From assembly GCA_018894105.1 (NCBI GenBank), contig CM032131.1, forward strand, positions 9,388,501 through 9,452,500: a stretch of DNA of 64,000 bases, written 5' to 3'. The notes below the pieces were generated by a model that made no database searches, was not told the origin of the DNA, and saw only the letters and a program-made list of their open reading frames with translations. The first letter of the stretch is position 1. Every line of letters starts with the position of its first letter. This document shows positions 1 through 10,320 of the stretch, piece after piece. A program made the translations under genes and the position numbers. This DNA is from Jacaranda mimosifolia. Taxonomy: Eukaryota > Streptophyta > Magnoliopsida > Lamiales > Bignoniaceae.

Positions 1-1070
1 TCCACCGGAGGGTATAGTACCCGTTGGTTGCAAATAGATCTATAAGCGAAAGCTAGGAGTTGATGGAGAGGTTATAACTTTTAAAACACAACTAATGGCA
101 AAAGGTTACACTCAAAGACCCGATATCGATTTCGAGGAAACCTTTCCACGGGTCACTATGCCTAAGTCCATTTGGATTTTATTTGCCATAGCCATAAATT
201 ATGACTATGTGATATGGCAAATAGATGTAAAGACTGCTTTCCTCAATAGAAATATTAAAGAAGAAATTTGTATGGTGCAACCATAAGGTTTTACATCTAA
301 AAAGAATGAGCAAAAAGTTTACAAACTCAAAAGGTCCATTTATACATTTTGATAAGACGGTCTAATCGTTTGGCTTTATCAAAAATGTGTATGAACCTTG
401 TGTGTACAAGAAGGCTAGTAGGAGTAGCATACAGTTTATTGTGCTTTATGTCGATGACATTCTTCTCATTGAAAGTGAGAAAGAAATGCTAGAGTGTACT
501 AAAGCATGGTTATCTACATAATTCTCCATGAAAGATTTGGGAGAAGCATCCTTCGTATTAGGAAAACAAATCTATAGAGATAGATCGAAGAGGATATTGA
601 GGCTTTCCCAAACACCATACATTGACAAGATACTAAAGAGGTTTAGTATGGAGGAATCCAAGAAGGGATTTATCCCGATGGGACATGGTCTGCTATAGGA
701 AGCATAATATATACCGTTCAATTACAAGGTCGGATGTAGCACACGTTCTAAGTGTTACGAGCCACTTTCAGTTTGACCCCGATGAATGTAACTGGAAAGC
801 CGTAAAACTAATCTTTAAGTACTTGAGAAGAACTAAGGATTTGTCTTTAGTTTATAGCAAATGAGAATTGAAACTCGAGGAGCTTTCTGATTCTAGTTTC
901 CAATTTGATGTAGATGACCTAAATCCACTTCAGGATTTATATTGTGTCTCAATGGCAGCGTGGTGAGTTGGAAGAGTTCCAAACAAGACACCACGACTGA
1001 TTCTACCACTGAGGAGGAAAGCCGCAAATGAGGGTGTTTGGATGAAAAGCTTCATCCAAGAGTTGGATGT
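1..1070 (+). pseudogene. Copia pol fragment: reverse transcriptase and RNase H
   Basis: This is the C-terminal part of a Copia polyprotein. The first readable stretch, about 20-286, carries the Copia RT start (YKRK, GYTQRP, then the IDVKTAFLN palm motif holding a catalytic Asp). After a stop the reading frame shifts, and the LYVDDILL box with the catalytic Asp pair is at about 445-468. RNase H-like sequence continues to about 1060 with the words LDV and VWMKSFIQ. Several stops and frameshifts interrupt it. Gag, protease and integrase lie left of the window or are lost. The reading frame ends at a deletion junction with LTR sequence. Reverse transcription and RNA-strand degradation are the family roles; this copy is dead. 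Confidence 0.88.
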
Positions 1071-3116
1071 AGATCACACAAGACTATGAAACTTGGTCAT
1101 GCACTGGCTGGTGATCATGAAATAAGTCTTACACGGTCATGATCTTAAAACACTCCAAGTCATAGAATCTTATGAGTTGCACTGACGATGCATAAATCCA
1201 AGGAGTTGGACATTGCTCCATTTCATGAGCAATCCATGTTAGATATGGGTACATGTTAGTGGGTGCTTGTTAGAAAATAAGTTCACTGAAGGCCCGTCTG
1301 GAGAATCTACTAGATAGCTGAAGTGGCAATTCGATAGTGGCAAGTTCTTTAACTTACACTAGTGTAGATAATTAGTCCTTTGACATGAGGATCCATGTTA
1401 ACCTTGTGTTTAGGTCTTTATACCTTGACTCTTCCTTGACCACTTAGTGGGTCTTCTGGGTTGAGATTGGGTATGAGCTACTTAAACATCGAGGTTTGTG
1501 AGATCCACAATGGGAACTGTGTCCTCGTTGTTGTGAAGGGCGACTGCATCTCCTACGTATTCTATACTGATTAATTCTACAAAATTCTTGGCCAAGGTAG
1601 TATGACAATTTGGAAAAGGAGTTTTCCAAATATGAGGTCATAAAGAGGAATCGAATATTGGGAATAGAAACATAGTTATCAAGGCTATTACGGAGCCAGC
1701 AAATATCTTACCCTATGCCTCTTTCTAGAGATAAGAGATGGAGAGATTGTATTTGCATGGCAAGCGTAAAGCTAGAATGGTTCACGAAGAGCATATTCAT
1801 TTCGACCAATTAGTTGGGCTCCATGGGCTTGAGGCTATACATCGACCATGAAGATTGGGTACTCTTCAATTAATAGAGTTTAATTGAAAGAGTTATTAGT
1901 TTAAAGGAGTTTAAACTAATGCGAATATTTCAATATTCAATATATATATCACAAGAGTTGTGAGCCCATGTCTAATGAATGGGAAAACCTAATAGGTCAC
2001 ACACAAAAGCCTAAAGGGAGTTCTATTTGTTGGGAGGAATTTTCTAAAGAGTTAGAAATTCACATTGACCTTTTTTGTGGAGAAAATCGGTTGACTATAT
2101 TTTGGTCATTTTGGCTTGATTAATTTAATTGTTAAATTAGTCAAAAGAATTTAAGGATTTAAATTAGACCAATTAAATTATGGAGTTAATTTAATTGGTG
2201 CCATATGACTATTAATTGTCAAGTTAACTTAAAGAGTTAAGTTGACACTTTCTAGCTTAAAGAGTTAAGTTAGATGACTTAAGGAGTTAAGTCAAGTTGA
2301 TTAATTAAATTAAAGAGTTAATTTAATTAATGTGAGGAATTAATTCTGGAGGAAAATTCAAATAAAAGAGTTCATTTGAAAGACATTTCATGAGATGAAA
2401 TGTAGAGTCAAATTAAATCAAAATGCAAGTTTTCACTTGCAAGTAGAATTCACATTTCACTTGCAAGTGGATTGCCAACTTGGCACACCACCTCATGGAG
2501 GGTGTGATGCCAACGTGCATCTCACCTCCCACTCTATAAACAGATAAAGGTGGCCGGCCATTGTGATCCATGTGATGTTAGATTCTATTTTTCCCTCCAA
2601 AAATGTGATCCACTCATGTGCTGAGGTTTCACACAATCCTTACCATTTTTTCTCCACATTTTCAGCCTCCCTCTCTCTTCTTCTTCCTCTAGTTCTCTAG
2701 CTGATTGGAGGTTGACTGGAGCTCTCCTTAGGTGTGTGGATCATAACATTAGAGCCTTCACACTTGGGAAGCTTTGCTCTTGAAGATCTACTACAGTGCA
2801 CCAACTTTTGTTTGGATCTGGTTGAAATTTTAACTAGAGACTCTTAAGTGTGTTTAGGTGTTGCTGTCCAAATTTCAACCAATTTGGAGTTGATTTGCTT
2901 AGTTAATTGTTTGTGGTTTCCTGTTGTGCGTGAGTTGACAAGTTTGAAGAGTTCGTTGGTGTTATCTATTCAACCTATGGATTTAGCTATAAAAGTTAGT
3001 CTCTGCCATTAAATCCATTTTAATTGCGTGATTAGATCCTTGGATTTAGAGTAGACAAGTTTCATTTATCCTATTTTTGGTTTTATAATTGGATCCTTAG
3101 GCTACTCCTTACTTCA
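1071..3116 (+). repeat. Copia family LTR (3' LTR of element A, 5'-truncated)
   Basis: It matches the LTRs at 47243-49506 and 55288-57440 along its length but lacks roughly the first 144 bases. Landmarks in order are a stem-loop-forming GGTGTGATG segment near 2497-2525 (one arm base changed), a TATA box (CTCTATAAACA) near 2532, and an end ...ACTTCA at 3116. The U3 part at 2150-2345 holds about six TTAAAGAGTTAA-like words. Confidence 0.85.
2531..2541 (+). promoter_or_regulatory. LTR TATA box, element A
   Basis: CTCTATAAACA stands where the related LTRs have CTATAAATAG, a few tens of bases after the conserved stem-loop. By position it is the LTR promoter core. It points out of the element into the adjoining MULE sequence. 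Confidence 0.5.
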
Positions 3117-5335
3117 TAGGTATGATGGTTAAATTCATTAAGAATGACAAGATAAGATTAAGGGTTGTGTGCAAAAAAGATGAGTGTGGATGGGTTTTTT
3201 GTGTGTAAAAAATGCATAATGGTAGCGTTTGGCAAATAAAACTATAATTCTATTCATAGTAAATGCTCTTGGAACTATAACAACTTATGTCTAAATTCTA
3301 GTTGGATAGGCAAGAGTTTTCAGAAAAAATTTAAAGAAAACCCAAAGTTATGCATATCTAAGTTTAGAAATGAAATTTGTACAACTCTAAAGGCTAATGT
3401 ATCAAAATCACAAGACCATAGAGCAATGAGAAGGGAACTGCAGCTGATACAGGGTCAATGGAAGAATAATTCAACCAAATTTAGGATTATTGTCTTGAAA
3501 TAGAGAAAAGCAATCTAGGTTCCACTGTAATAATGAAACTGGTAGAGAAAGAAGGAAGTAAGAGGTTCCAAAGGTTTTACATGTGCTTCAATGCATGTAA
3601 ACTTGGATTCAAAAATGCTTGTAGGTTTGTCATAGGAGTAGATGGATGCTTTCTTATGAGGAATCATGGGGGCCAACTATTATCAACAGTTGGACTAGAT
3701 CCCAATAAAAATATCTTTCCAATTGCATATGCAATAGCTAAGAGTGAAACTAAAGAAAGTGGGAGCTAGTTTCTGTCTTTTTTGAATGATGATATAGGCT
3801 TTGATAATCAACACAACTGGACTTTCATGTCTGACAAGCAAAAAGGCTTGGTTCTAGCCTTTAAGTCTTTGCTACCTAATGCTAAAAACAGATTTTGTGT
3901 GAGGCATTTGCATAGCAACATGAAGAAAGATGGTTTTACTGGTTTTGAAATTAAAATTGCACTTCGGACAATAGTAAAAGTAGCAAGAATTGAAGAATTT
4001 AAAAGAAAAAGGATGACTTGAAAAAAAAAATGAAGAAGTATATTAGTGGCTAGTGAGAAAACCTCCACAAAATTGGTCTAGGCCTCATTTCACTCCATAT
4101 CTCAAGTGTGACATCCTTTTGAATAACATGTGTGAATGTTTCAACAGTTTCATTATTGATGCAAGAGAAAATCCACTCATTTCATTGCTTGAGAAAATAA
4201 AAAACATGTTGATGATTAGGATACAAATAAATAGAGAAAAAGCTGCAGAATATGACGGACCAATATGCCCCAAAATTAAAAAACTGCTTATAAAAATCAT
4301 GAAGGATGTTGGGGAATGTATACCAATGAGATCTAATTATTGGCATTTCCAAGTAGTGAGGCCATTTGACCAGCACACAATGGACTTGTGGGAGAGGAGT
4401 TGTAGTTGGAGGAAGTGAGCAACTTATCTGTAATACCATGCAATTTTAGCTATATGGTGCAGAAATAAAGAATCTGAGGCATATGTTCACAAGTGTTACA
4501 ATGTAGAAAGCTATTTAAAATATTGTGAAAATCCTATCTTTGGCTTGAATGGACTTGCTTTGTGGCCTAAGAGTGATAATGAACCCCCTTTGCCACTTTT
4601 GTACAAAAAAAAAGGTTAGTAGGCCTTAGAACATGATAATGAGACAGCCTGAAGAGCCTTTTACCTCTTCTAATCCATATAGGCTCATTGGGCGTAAAAG
4701 AACAAATAAATGTAGAACTTGTAGGGGTACAAATCACAATTCAAAAACCTATAAGAAAAGAAAAATAATGAAAACTGAACAGAAGCATGAAGAGGTTGCA
4801 CCAACTGAAGTTGAAGAGCATAGGAATGAAGAATTTGCAGATGTGGAAGCAACTCAACAAACATAAGGGTCAATTTCCAATGAACTTATGCAAAGGCAAT
4901 CAAGAAACATGGAGAAATTATAGGTTTGTAGATTTTTAATTATAAGTTATAAATAATTTTTCTAATTATCTTTGAATTAATACATTGTTTTATTTTTATA
5001 AGTTAAAAGGCCTCACAAAAATGTCCAAATTGAAGGAAGATCAAATAGAGTTGCCTCAGTTAATGTTGGCATGATTGTTTATTTTATTTTGAGAAAAAAA
5101 TGTAGCTTTTTGTACCAACTAACATATATCATTTGTTGCAGATCAATCAAGCATCCCCCACCAACTATAACTCTATGATTGTGAAAGGTGGAATGAACCT
5201 CATTACAGTTTCCAACTTGAGATTATGCATCTCCAATTCTTTCAGAGGTGAAGCTACACCTGGTGCCTTAAAATCTGCTGCCTCAAAATCATAGTCCATT
5301 TCCAAACTTACTACCTCAAAGTCTACCTCCAGTTG
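3117..5335 (+). pseudogene. Mutator-like (MULE) transposase, 5'-truncated pseudogene
   Basis: This is a MuDR-family transposase that cuts and pastes Mutator-like elements. Readable order: a WRKY/GCM1-like N-terminal zinc-binding domain from about 3130 (NDKIRLRVVCKKD, Cys at ECGW); the transposase core with GVDGCFL (first Asp codon at 3641), then FMSDKQKGL (second Asp at 3833) and NMCECFN (probable Glu at 4134-4136); a SWIM-type zinc-finger region at about 4430-4620 (CY...Y, GL..LWP); and a CCHC-like knuckle at about 4705-4760 with the last Cys changed to Tyr. Short exon-like pieces continue to about 5335 with a TTTGTTGCAG acceptor near 5143. Stops at about 3205, 3767 and 4021 and frame changes make it non-functional. 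The N-terminus is cut off by Copia A at 3116. Confidence 0.88.
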
Positions 5336-5339
5336 AAGT

Positions 5340-5892
5340 CTATTGTTTAGTTTTAGTTTGAAATGAATTGTGATGAACTAATTATTGTTATGATGTTATA
5401 TTGTGTTTATGTTGGACTAATTTAAAGAACGTTTGATGTTGGATTGATGTTGAGCTTCCTCCAGTTTAAATGAATTGATGTTTATGTTCTGATGAAGTCT
5501 TCTATTTTGTTTTTGTTGGAAATTGAATTGGTTTATGTTGTGTTTTCTGTTGGATTGTTAGTTTATGTTTTGTGTTTTGTACAGTAGATTGTTGGAATCA
5601 AAATTTGCTAGATATTTTTGAGCAAATGGACACTAAAACTAATGTGTTGAGCTTAAAGACTCACCCAAAGACTGATTTTTCCTACATATGTACACTACAA
5701 TGAAACTAATGTGTTGGAAAAAGAGTGAACAAATGTGCTAGAACTTCAAAGTGTGCTAGAAAATTTGGAACATTAAAACTTGACCATAACTTTGTCATTT
5801 ACAGAACCTTGCATTACAACATTGCCAAGCATATTCTTATTTTCACAACATATCTATGCCACGATGACTGAACCTTAACCATGTAAAATTAC
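5340..5892. other. Gap between convergent genes; GTTTATGTT-rich
   Basis: There is no gene here. The segment is T/G-rich with many loose repeats of GTTTATGTT and TTGGATTG between 5380 and 5590, then ordinary AT-rich sequence. It would be the shared 3' flank of the transposase and GRF pseudogenes. Confidence 0.5.
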
Positions 5893-6465
5893 CTAACCCC
5901 TAAGTTGCAGTAATGCAACTCTATCTTCAACCATTGACAACTTCAAACCTATCACCACAACGGCAATGAAGAACATAAAAATAGCAAGAAAAACATACAT
6001 CAATTCCATCCTTTTGTTGTACATTAAAATCAAATTTTCCAATTTCTTCTTTCTTTTTTTGTTGGCCTCTTTTTCTTCTTCCAATTTCTCTTCCAATCTC
6101 TTATGTCGTGCTACTTCTTCCTCCAACCTATTTATTCTTCTGAGCTATCCAGGAATGATAGCCTTTGATCAGTCACACATTTCAAGATCCCAACACTTGA
6201 ATACACCACAATATCCTCTCTTTTATAAAATGTAAATCAATATAACTCCAAGTCAAATGCCTGTTCTCAACATCAAAAATCAAAGAAAATAAAGAAAACT
6301 TCAATAAACATACCCATAATTTGGGCAAGCACAATATCTCCTACCTGGGTTATTTGAGCTCCATGATGTTACCAATGGTAGCTCATATCCACAATAGCAA
6401 AATAATGGAGAGTTTGGATCAAACTTGTCGCTTGAACAACTGTTGAAGGAGTTGGTTGAACTCAT
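5893..6465 (-). pseudogene. GRF zinc-finger, coiled-coil, single-pass membrane protein (pseudogene)
   Basis: This is a two-exon gene on the minus strand. Exon 1 (6465-6314) starts at an ATG with a short Ser/Asn-rich lead, then CYCGYELPL, TSWSSNNPGRR and CPNYG, the GRF-type zinc finger. Its donor is GG|GTATGT at 6313. The intron runs to an AG ending at 6218. Exon 2 (6217-5893) gives the last zinc-finger half (YCGVFKCWD), a Lys/Glu-rich coiled coil (LEEEVARHKRLEEKL) and a hydrophobic segment of about 20 residues (VFLAIFMFFIAVVV) close to the C-terminus. Two in-frame nonsense codons, TGA at 6171-6169 and TAG at 6147-6145, lie between finger and coiled coil. Both look like single-base changes because the reading frame is otherwise unbroken. 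The function of this plant family is unknown to me. GRF fingers generally bind nucleic acid. Confidence 0.75.
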
Positions 6466-6720
6466 TTTTCTTTCTTTGAATTTTCCTCCTCTGATTTTGC
6501 TTACCACAACTGACCCAAATTTCTCTTGCTTCACATAATTGTATTGTGTGTGAAATGATGCCAAAAAGGAGAAAAAATGATATAAAACATTCATGAAAAC
6601 ATGCTTGGTGGGAAACTGGGCAGCAATCTAATGTCTTTCCCTCCATTAGTGGCCATGTGTCTTTCCGTCAAACTTAACTGGATTATTAACGGCAAAGATG
6701 CAATGTGTTAAAAAATGGGG

Positions 6721-6803
6721 ACTTTAGGGACCAATTTTGTAACTATAAAATATTTAGGGACTAAAACTGAATAATGGCTAAGTTTAGGGACAAAAATTAT
6801 AAT
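6721..6803. repeat. Three 30-bp-period direct repeats (TTTAGGGAC motif)
   Basis: TTTAGGGAC recurs with its unit starting at 6721, 6751 and 6781, exactly 30 bases apart. Each copy is followed by an A/T-rich stretch such as CAAAAATTATAA. It lies upstream of the GRF pseudogene start and may belong to a MULE end or to that gene's promoter. Confidence 0.6.
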
Positions 6804-6810
6804 TTTTCCA

Positions 6811-7871
6811 GCTTTTTTGTTAACATTTCAGATCTAAAATAATATAAGGCCTTAAGTTTAGAAGCCTCATAAATATATATATATATTTTAAATTTTAAAC
6901 CTAAGAGAAAATATAAGGTCTTCTTTCATTTAAAGTTATGATAAATAATTAATTGGTTATAATAAAATAAATATATATATTTTTAATTCTCCTAAATCTC
7001 CTCTATCTTTTTAAATTCTCAATGTTTTTCTTATTAAAATTCTAACTATTCTTTCTTTTCCCATAATAGTCACAAGACAACTTCCCTCTTTACAATACTA
7101 ATAACTAAATAATGTTCCAATGTTAATCACTAACAATGTTAATTTCAATTCTCCTTCACTATAAATCAAGATTTTATTTCTTTTTTTTTTTCTTTTGTTT
7201 CGGTCGGATTTTCAAAATTGAAAGCATTATTATAATATTACTTAAGGTAAAAAAAATGTTTCCAAAAATATCAAAATGTGTTACCTATACTATCAATTGA
7301 AAAGAAAATGTTAGAAGAAATTAATTATAAAAATATAAATAATAATTTTATAGCTCAAAAAGGTAGAAAAATAAAATTTAGAAAGTAATGATTTGTATGA
7401 AAATTTTCTTTCCTATAAATTACAAAATGATAGACATGTGTACTAGCAATTTAAATTTTTTTGTAATATTTATTTGTTTATTAGATATATTAAAGGTCTC
7501 GTTTTCATATTTCTGCCATATACCTCCAATTTTGTTGAGATGACCTTGTTTTTTAGGCTTAACTTATTGCCATGTTCGCTCTTTTTTTTACATTCATATT
7601 ATGATAGTTTGCAAATGAGTACAACATCTAAAAGAAAATTATTTATAATGCTCCATAAGAATGAATATTAGTATAACAGTGGATGATTGACAATGAGGGT
7701 ATGGTGGAGGTAAATCTTCATAAAAGATATTTTTTGGATAATTTAGAAAGAAGAAGAGAAGTTTTATGCCTTCAATCCAAGAATATCAATGGGGTTTCAA
7801 GACCCTGGGTTTTGGTATACTATAATTTTGACCTAATTTTATTTTGTGCATAGAATAACTAAAAGGAAAAT
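6811..7871. other. AT-rich non-coding DNA
   Basis: I see no gene. The segment is dominated by A/T runs, with small (AT)n tracts at about 6875 and 6970. The one open frame, at about 7474-7671, is Phe/Leu-rich and looks like chance. Confidence 0.5.
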
Positions 7872-8389
7872 TAGGGTTGGCACTGGAGTGGGTTTTTCTT
7901 AAATTCAAATCCACCCTACAATTGACAAAGTATCTTAAACCCCCCTCCCCCGCCCCACCCCGCTCTGTGAGTTTTAGGTGTGAAAATTCTAACCCGTCCT
8001 ACATTAAAATTGTAAAACCTACACCCACTCCACCCCGCTCTGTACCTACCAATTTTTTAAAATAAAATTATCTAATGAATCATAATGATAATTCAACTAT
8101 AATCGCATAAAATTATACAAAAAGTGCAGTCAACATGACAATATTTAAATATATCAATTAAAGACTAAAATATAAAAAATCACACAAATGTATAATATAT
8201 TATATATTATAATGATATAAGTATCCGGGTAGGGGAGGGTAGGGTGGAGTAGGGCGGGTTGGTCCTCAACCCGAACTCATCCCGCCCCGCATGGCATTCA
8301 TATTAAAACTTGCCCTGTCCCATACAGAGCAGGTTTACTACATGGGGCAGGATGGGTACCCACGAGTTGGGTTGAAATTGCCAAACCTA
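7872..8389. mobile_element. hAT-type non-autonomous element (518 bp)
   Basis: The element starts TAGGGTTGGCA and ends TGCCAAACCTA, so the terminal inverted repeats match at 10 of 11 positions. The 8-base flanks AGGAAAAT (7864-7871) and AAGCAAAT (8390-8397) agree at six of eight, fitting a decayed hAT target-site duplication. Both ends carry C-rich (left) and G-rich (right) blocks with CCCCGCCCC-like words, complementary to each other, around an AT-rich core. It encodes no protein. Confidence 0.7.
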
Positions 8390-8397
8390 AAGCAAAT

Positions 8398-9310
8398 ATA
8401 GAATAATAAAAAATTTGTAAGAGAACTACCAATGATGTATAAAATTTCTACATATTTAAAAGAGACTGTCTTAAAATAATTAAATTAAAATTTTTTTAAT
8501 GACTTATATATCAACCAATATAAAATTATTCATTTATTAAATTTAAAATTTTTTCACCAAGAAAATAATAATTTAATATCCACAAAAATAAATGTACTGT
8601 TCTTTTTATAAGAACTGGGAAGTTGTAAAGCTTTTTATACAAATTATAATATGTAAAGGGTAATCATAGTTGTTAAGTCCTTGTGAAATATATTGAACAT
8701 AAATTATTTAAAAAAGTATGTGAACATTTAAAACTGTAAGTTGCTGAGGAGATAATTATTTAATTCAGACATAAATAAAATACAAAAATGTGTACTTCAT
8801 TTAAAATTAAAGTGATTATATCTATGAAATACAAAATAATTATTAGATATAAAAAAATTAGTATGCTTGTTTCGACATAAAATAAATTATCAACTACTCT
8901 GTTTGGACAAACTTTTAAATTGTTCTTCAAATAAAAATATATAGTTAAATAAAAAAAATATCTAAATCTATTTTGGTGAAAAATTAACCTCAATATTTTT
9001 GTTTGATTAAATTAATTTAATTTTTAACACACATTTATTAGATAGTCTCAATGTGTCTACTTTGTGTACTATTTTTCATCATGTTAAAAAATAAAAAAAT
9101 TATTATAAAATGTACACATATGATAAAAAATACTATTTTATTAGTAATGGATTTTAAGTTTCTAAATATATATACATAAATTTTTATAAATAATTTAATA
9201 TACTATGTTTATCTATCAATAGAGAAATGAAATATTAACTTAAAATATAAGTAAATATTCAGTAATTGAAATATATATAACAAGTATAATTAAGTAAATT
9301 TCATTGATAA

Positions 9311-9390
<80 letters not shown>

Positions 9391-9463
9391 GTAAATTCCC
9401 CATAAAGATGCATAATTAAGAAATAGAATATTATTTTTTTACTAAATCTACTAAAGTAAATTC
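8398..9463. other. AT-rich non-coding DNA
   Basis: I see no gene or recognisable element apart from the trinucleotide array at 9311-9390. An open frame at 8760-8993 on the minus strand is low-complexity. Confidence 0.5.
9311..9390. repeat. (AAT)n microsatellite
   Basis: About 80 bases of uninterrupted AAT/TAA repeat, roughly 26-27 units, close to the left end of the Tat-type element. Read on the minus strand it gives a poly-Tyr open frame, which is an artefact. Confidence 0.97.
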
Positions 9464-9468
9464 CATAT

Positions 9469-10285
9469 TGATATGGGGGAGTGCCCATCAGGTCCAGCCC
9501 AAAAATGGTTGACCAGGTAATCAACCTGGCCTAAAGCAGCTTTGGGCCAGCTTAATCACTAGCATCCTGTTAGTCGACCACAATGTGGTCGATCAACTTT
9601 AATATGGTCATTAAGCCCTCGGCTGGAGGGCCTTTAGGCCTAAGAAGGCCTATGTTTCGACTGGAGCGTGACTAGGTGACTCACAGCTAGAGAAACATCC
9701 TGACCTAAGGAGATCGATTAGAGAAATGGGAAGTATTTCCCTGCCACCAGTCACTGTCACATTGAATGCACCACAACCACCACTCTGCCGCATTAAATGT
9801 GTTGACATGCGGCGGCATGCCTCCACATTTATGAATCATGCCTCCACTGTACCACCAATCTATCTCCGCATTAAATGTGGAGATCTCTTCCACATCCCAG
9901 GAAGAAAGAGGGCATGCCATTTGGAGAAGGTTTCAGGCAAAAGAAGACCTAAAGGTCCTCAGACAAAGACAAAGGCCCTCACTGCACGAGCGAGGGCATT
10001 ATGGATATTTTAACCTCTCAAGAGAGACTATGAATACCCTATTATAACCCTTTAGTAAGGTTTGTTCACTACTACTTTGGCCCTCAGTCTACCGCTCCAT
10101 ATTCTGGTTGATTTACACAAACTTGAGCGTTGAAGTGCCTTAGCCAAGGGCTTCCTTGGCTAGCCTGACATGTGTTGATTGGTTGCAGGAATTGACCAGT
10201 CTTCATCTTCATCTAAAACCCATATTCTGGTCGACTATAGTGGGCTAAGGCCTAGTTCTTTGATATTCAGATCTTACCATCATCA
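9469..10285 (+). repeat. 5' LTR of Tat-type Gypsy element
   Basis: It begins TGATATGGGGGAG and ends CATCATCA before the primer-binding site. It carries the palindrome CGACCACAATGTGGTCG at 9575-9591, also present in the 3' LTR with one outer base changed. Open frames at 9705-9920 (-) and 9726-10013 (+) are chance frames, repeated only in part in the 3' LTR. Confidence 0.85.
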
Positions 10286-10304
10286 TTTGGCACCGTTTTT
10301 GGGT
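10286..10304 (+). other. Primer-binding site, Tat-type element
   Basis: TTTGGCACCGTTTTTGGGT follows the LTR directly. Tat-lineage elements usually have a TGGCGCCGTTGCCGG-like PBS, so this fits as a decayed copy. Confidence 0.65.
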
Positions 10305-10320
10305 TTTAGAGTCCATAACA

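Larger units (their letters stand above)
1..3116 (+). mobile_element. Ty1/Copia retrotransposon A, 3' portion
   Basis: This is the 3' end of a Ty1/Copia element that enters from the left edge. It holds the RT/RNase H end of pol followed by a 3' LTR ending in ACTTCA at 3116, just before MULE sequence. Its pol and LTR align by eye with the full element at 47243-57440. An internal deletion near 1070 removed the end of pol, the polypurine tract and about the first 144 bases of the LTR, so this copy cannot transpose. Confidence 0.88.
3117..6810. mobile_element. Probable MULE (Mutator superfamily) remnant
   Basis: The transposase pseudogene on + and the GRF zinc-finger pseudogene on - face each other about 560 bases apart, a convergent two-gene layout like mudrA/mudrB of maize MuDR. 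A triplet of 30-base repeats at 6721-6803 could be subterminal sequence of the right end. The left terminal inverted repeat lies beyond the inserted Copia element, so the boundaries and the membership of the GRF gene are inferred. Confidence 0.45.

Noticed and set aside
1444..1641. 65-residue minus-strand open frame recurring in other LTRs (48149-47937, 62856-62656 nearby)
   Set aside because: Conserved only because the LTR itself is repeated; length and frame vary between copies.
5966..6235. 89-residue plus-strand open frame
   Set aside because: It is the reverse reading of the GRF gene's Lys/Glu-rich coiled coil, which becomes Phe/Ser-rich on this strand.
7877..8065. Pro-rich open frame
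   Set aside because: It lies wholly within the left C-rich end of the hAT-type element and has no counterpart elsewhere.
9240..9524. 94-residue minus-strand open frame with a long Tyr run
   Set aside because: Produced by the (AAT)n microsatellite read in one frame; no sign of a real protein. The same holds for 14661-14861.
9705..10047. Overlapping open frames in the Tat-type LTR
   Set aside because: They fall in LTR sequence, overlap on opposite strands, and are only partly repeated in the 3' LTR.
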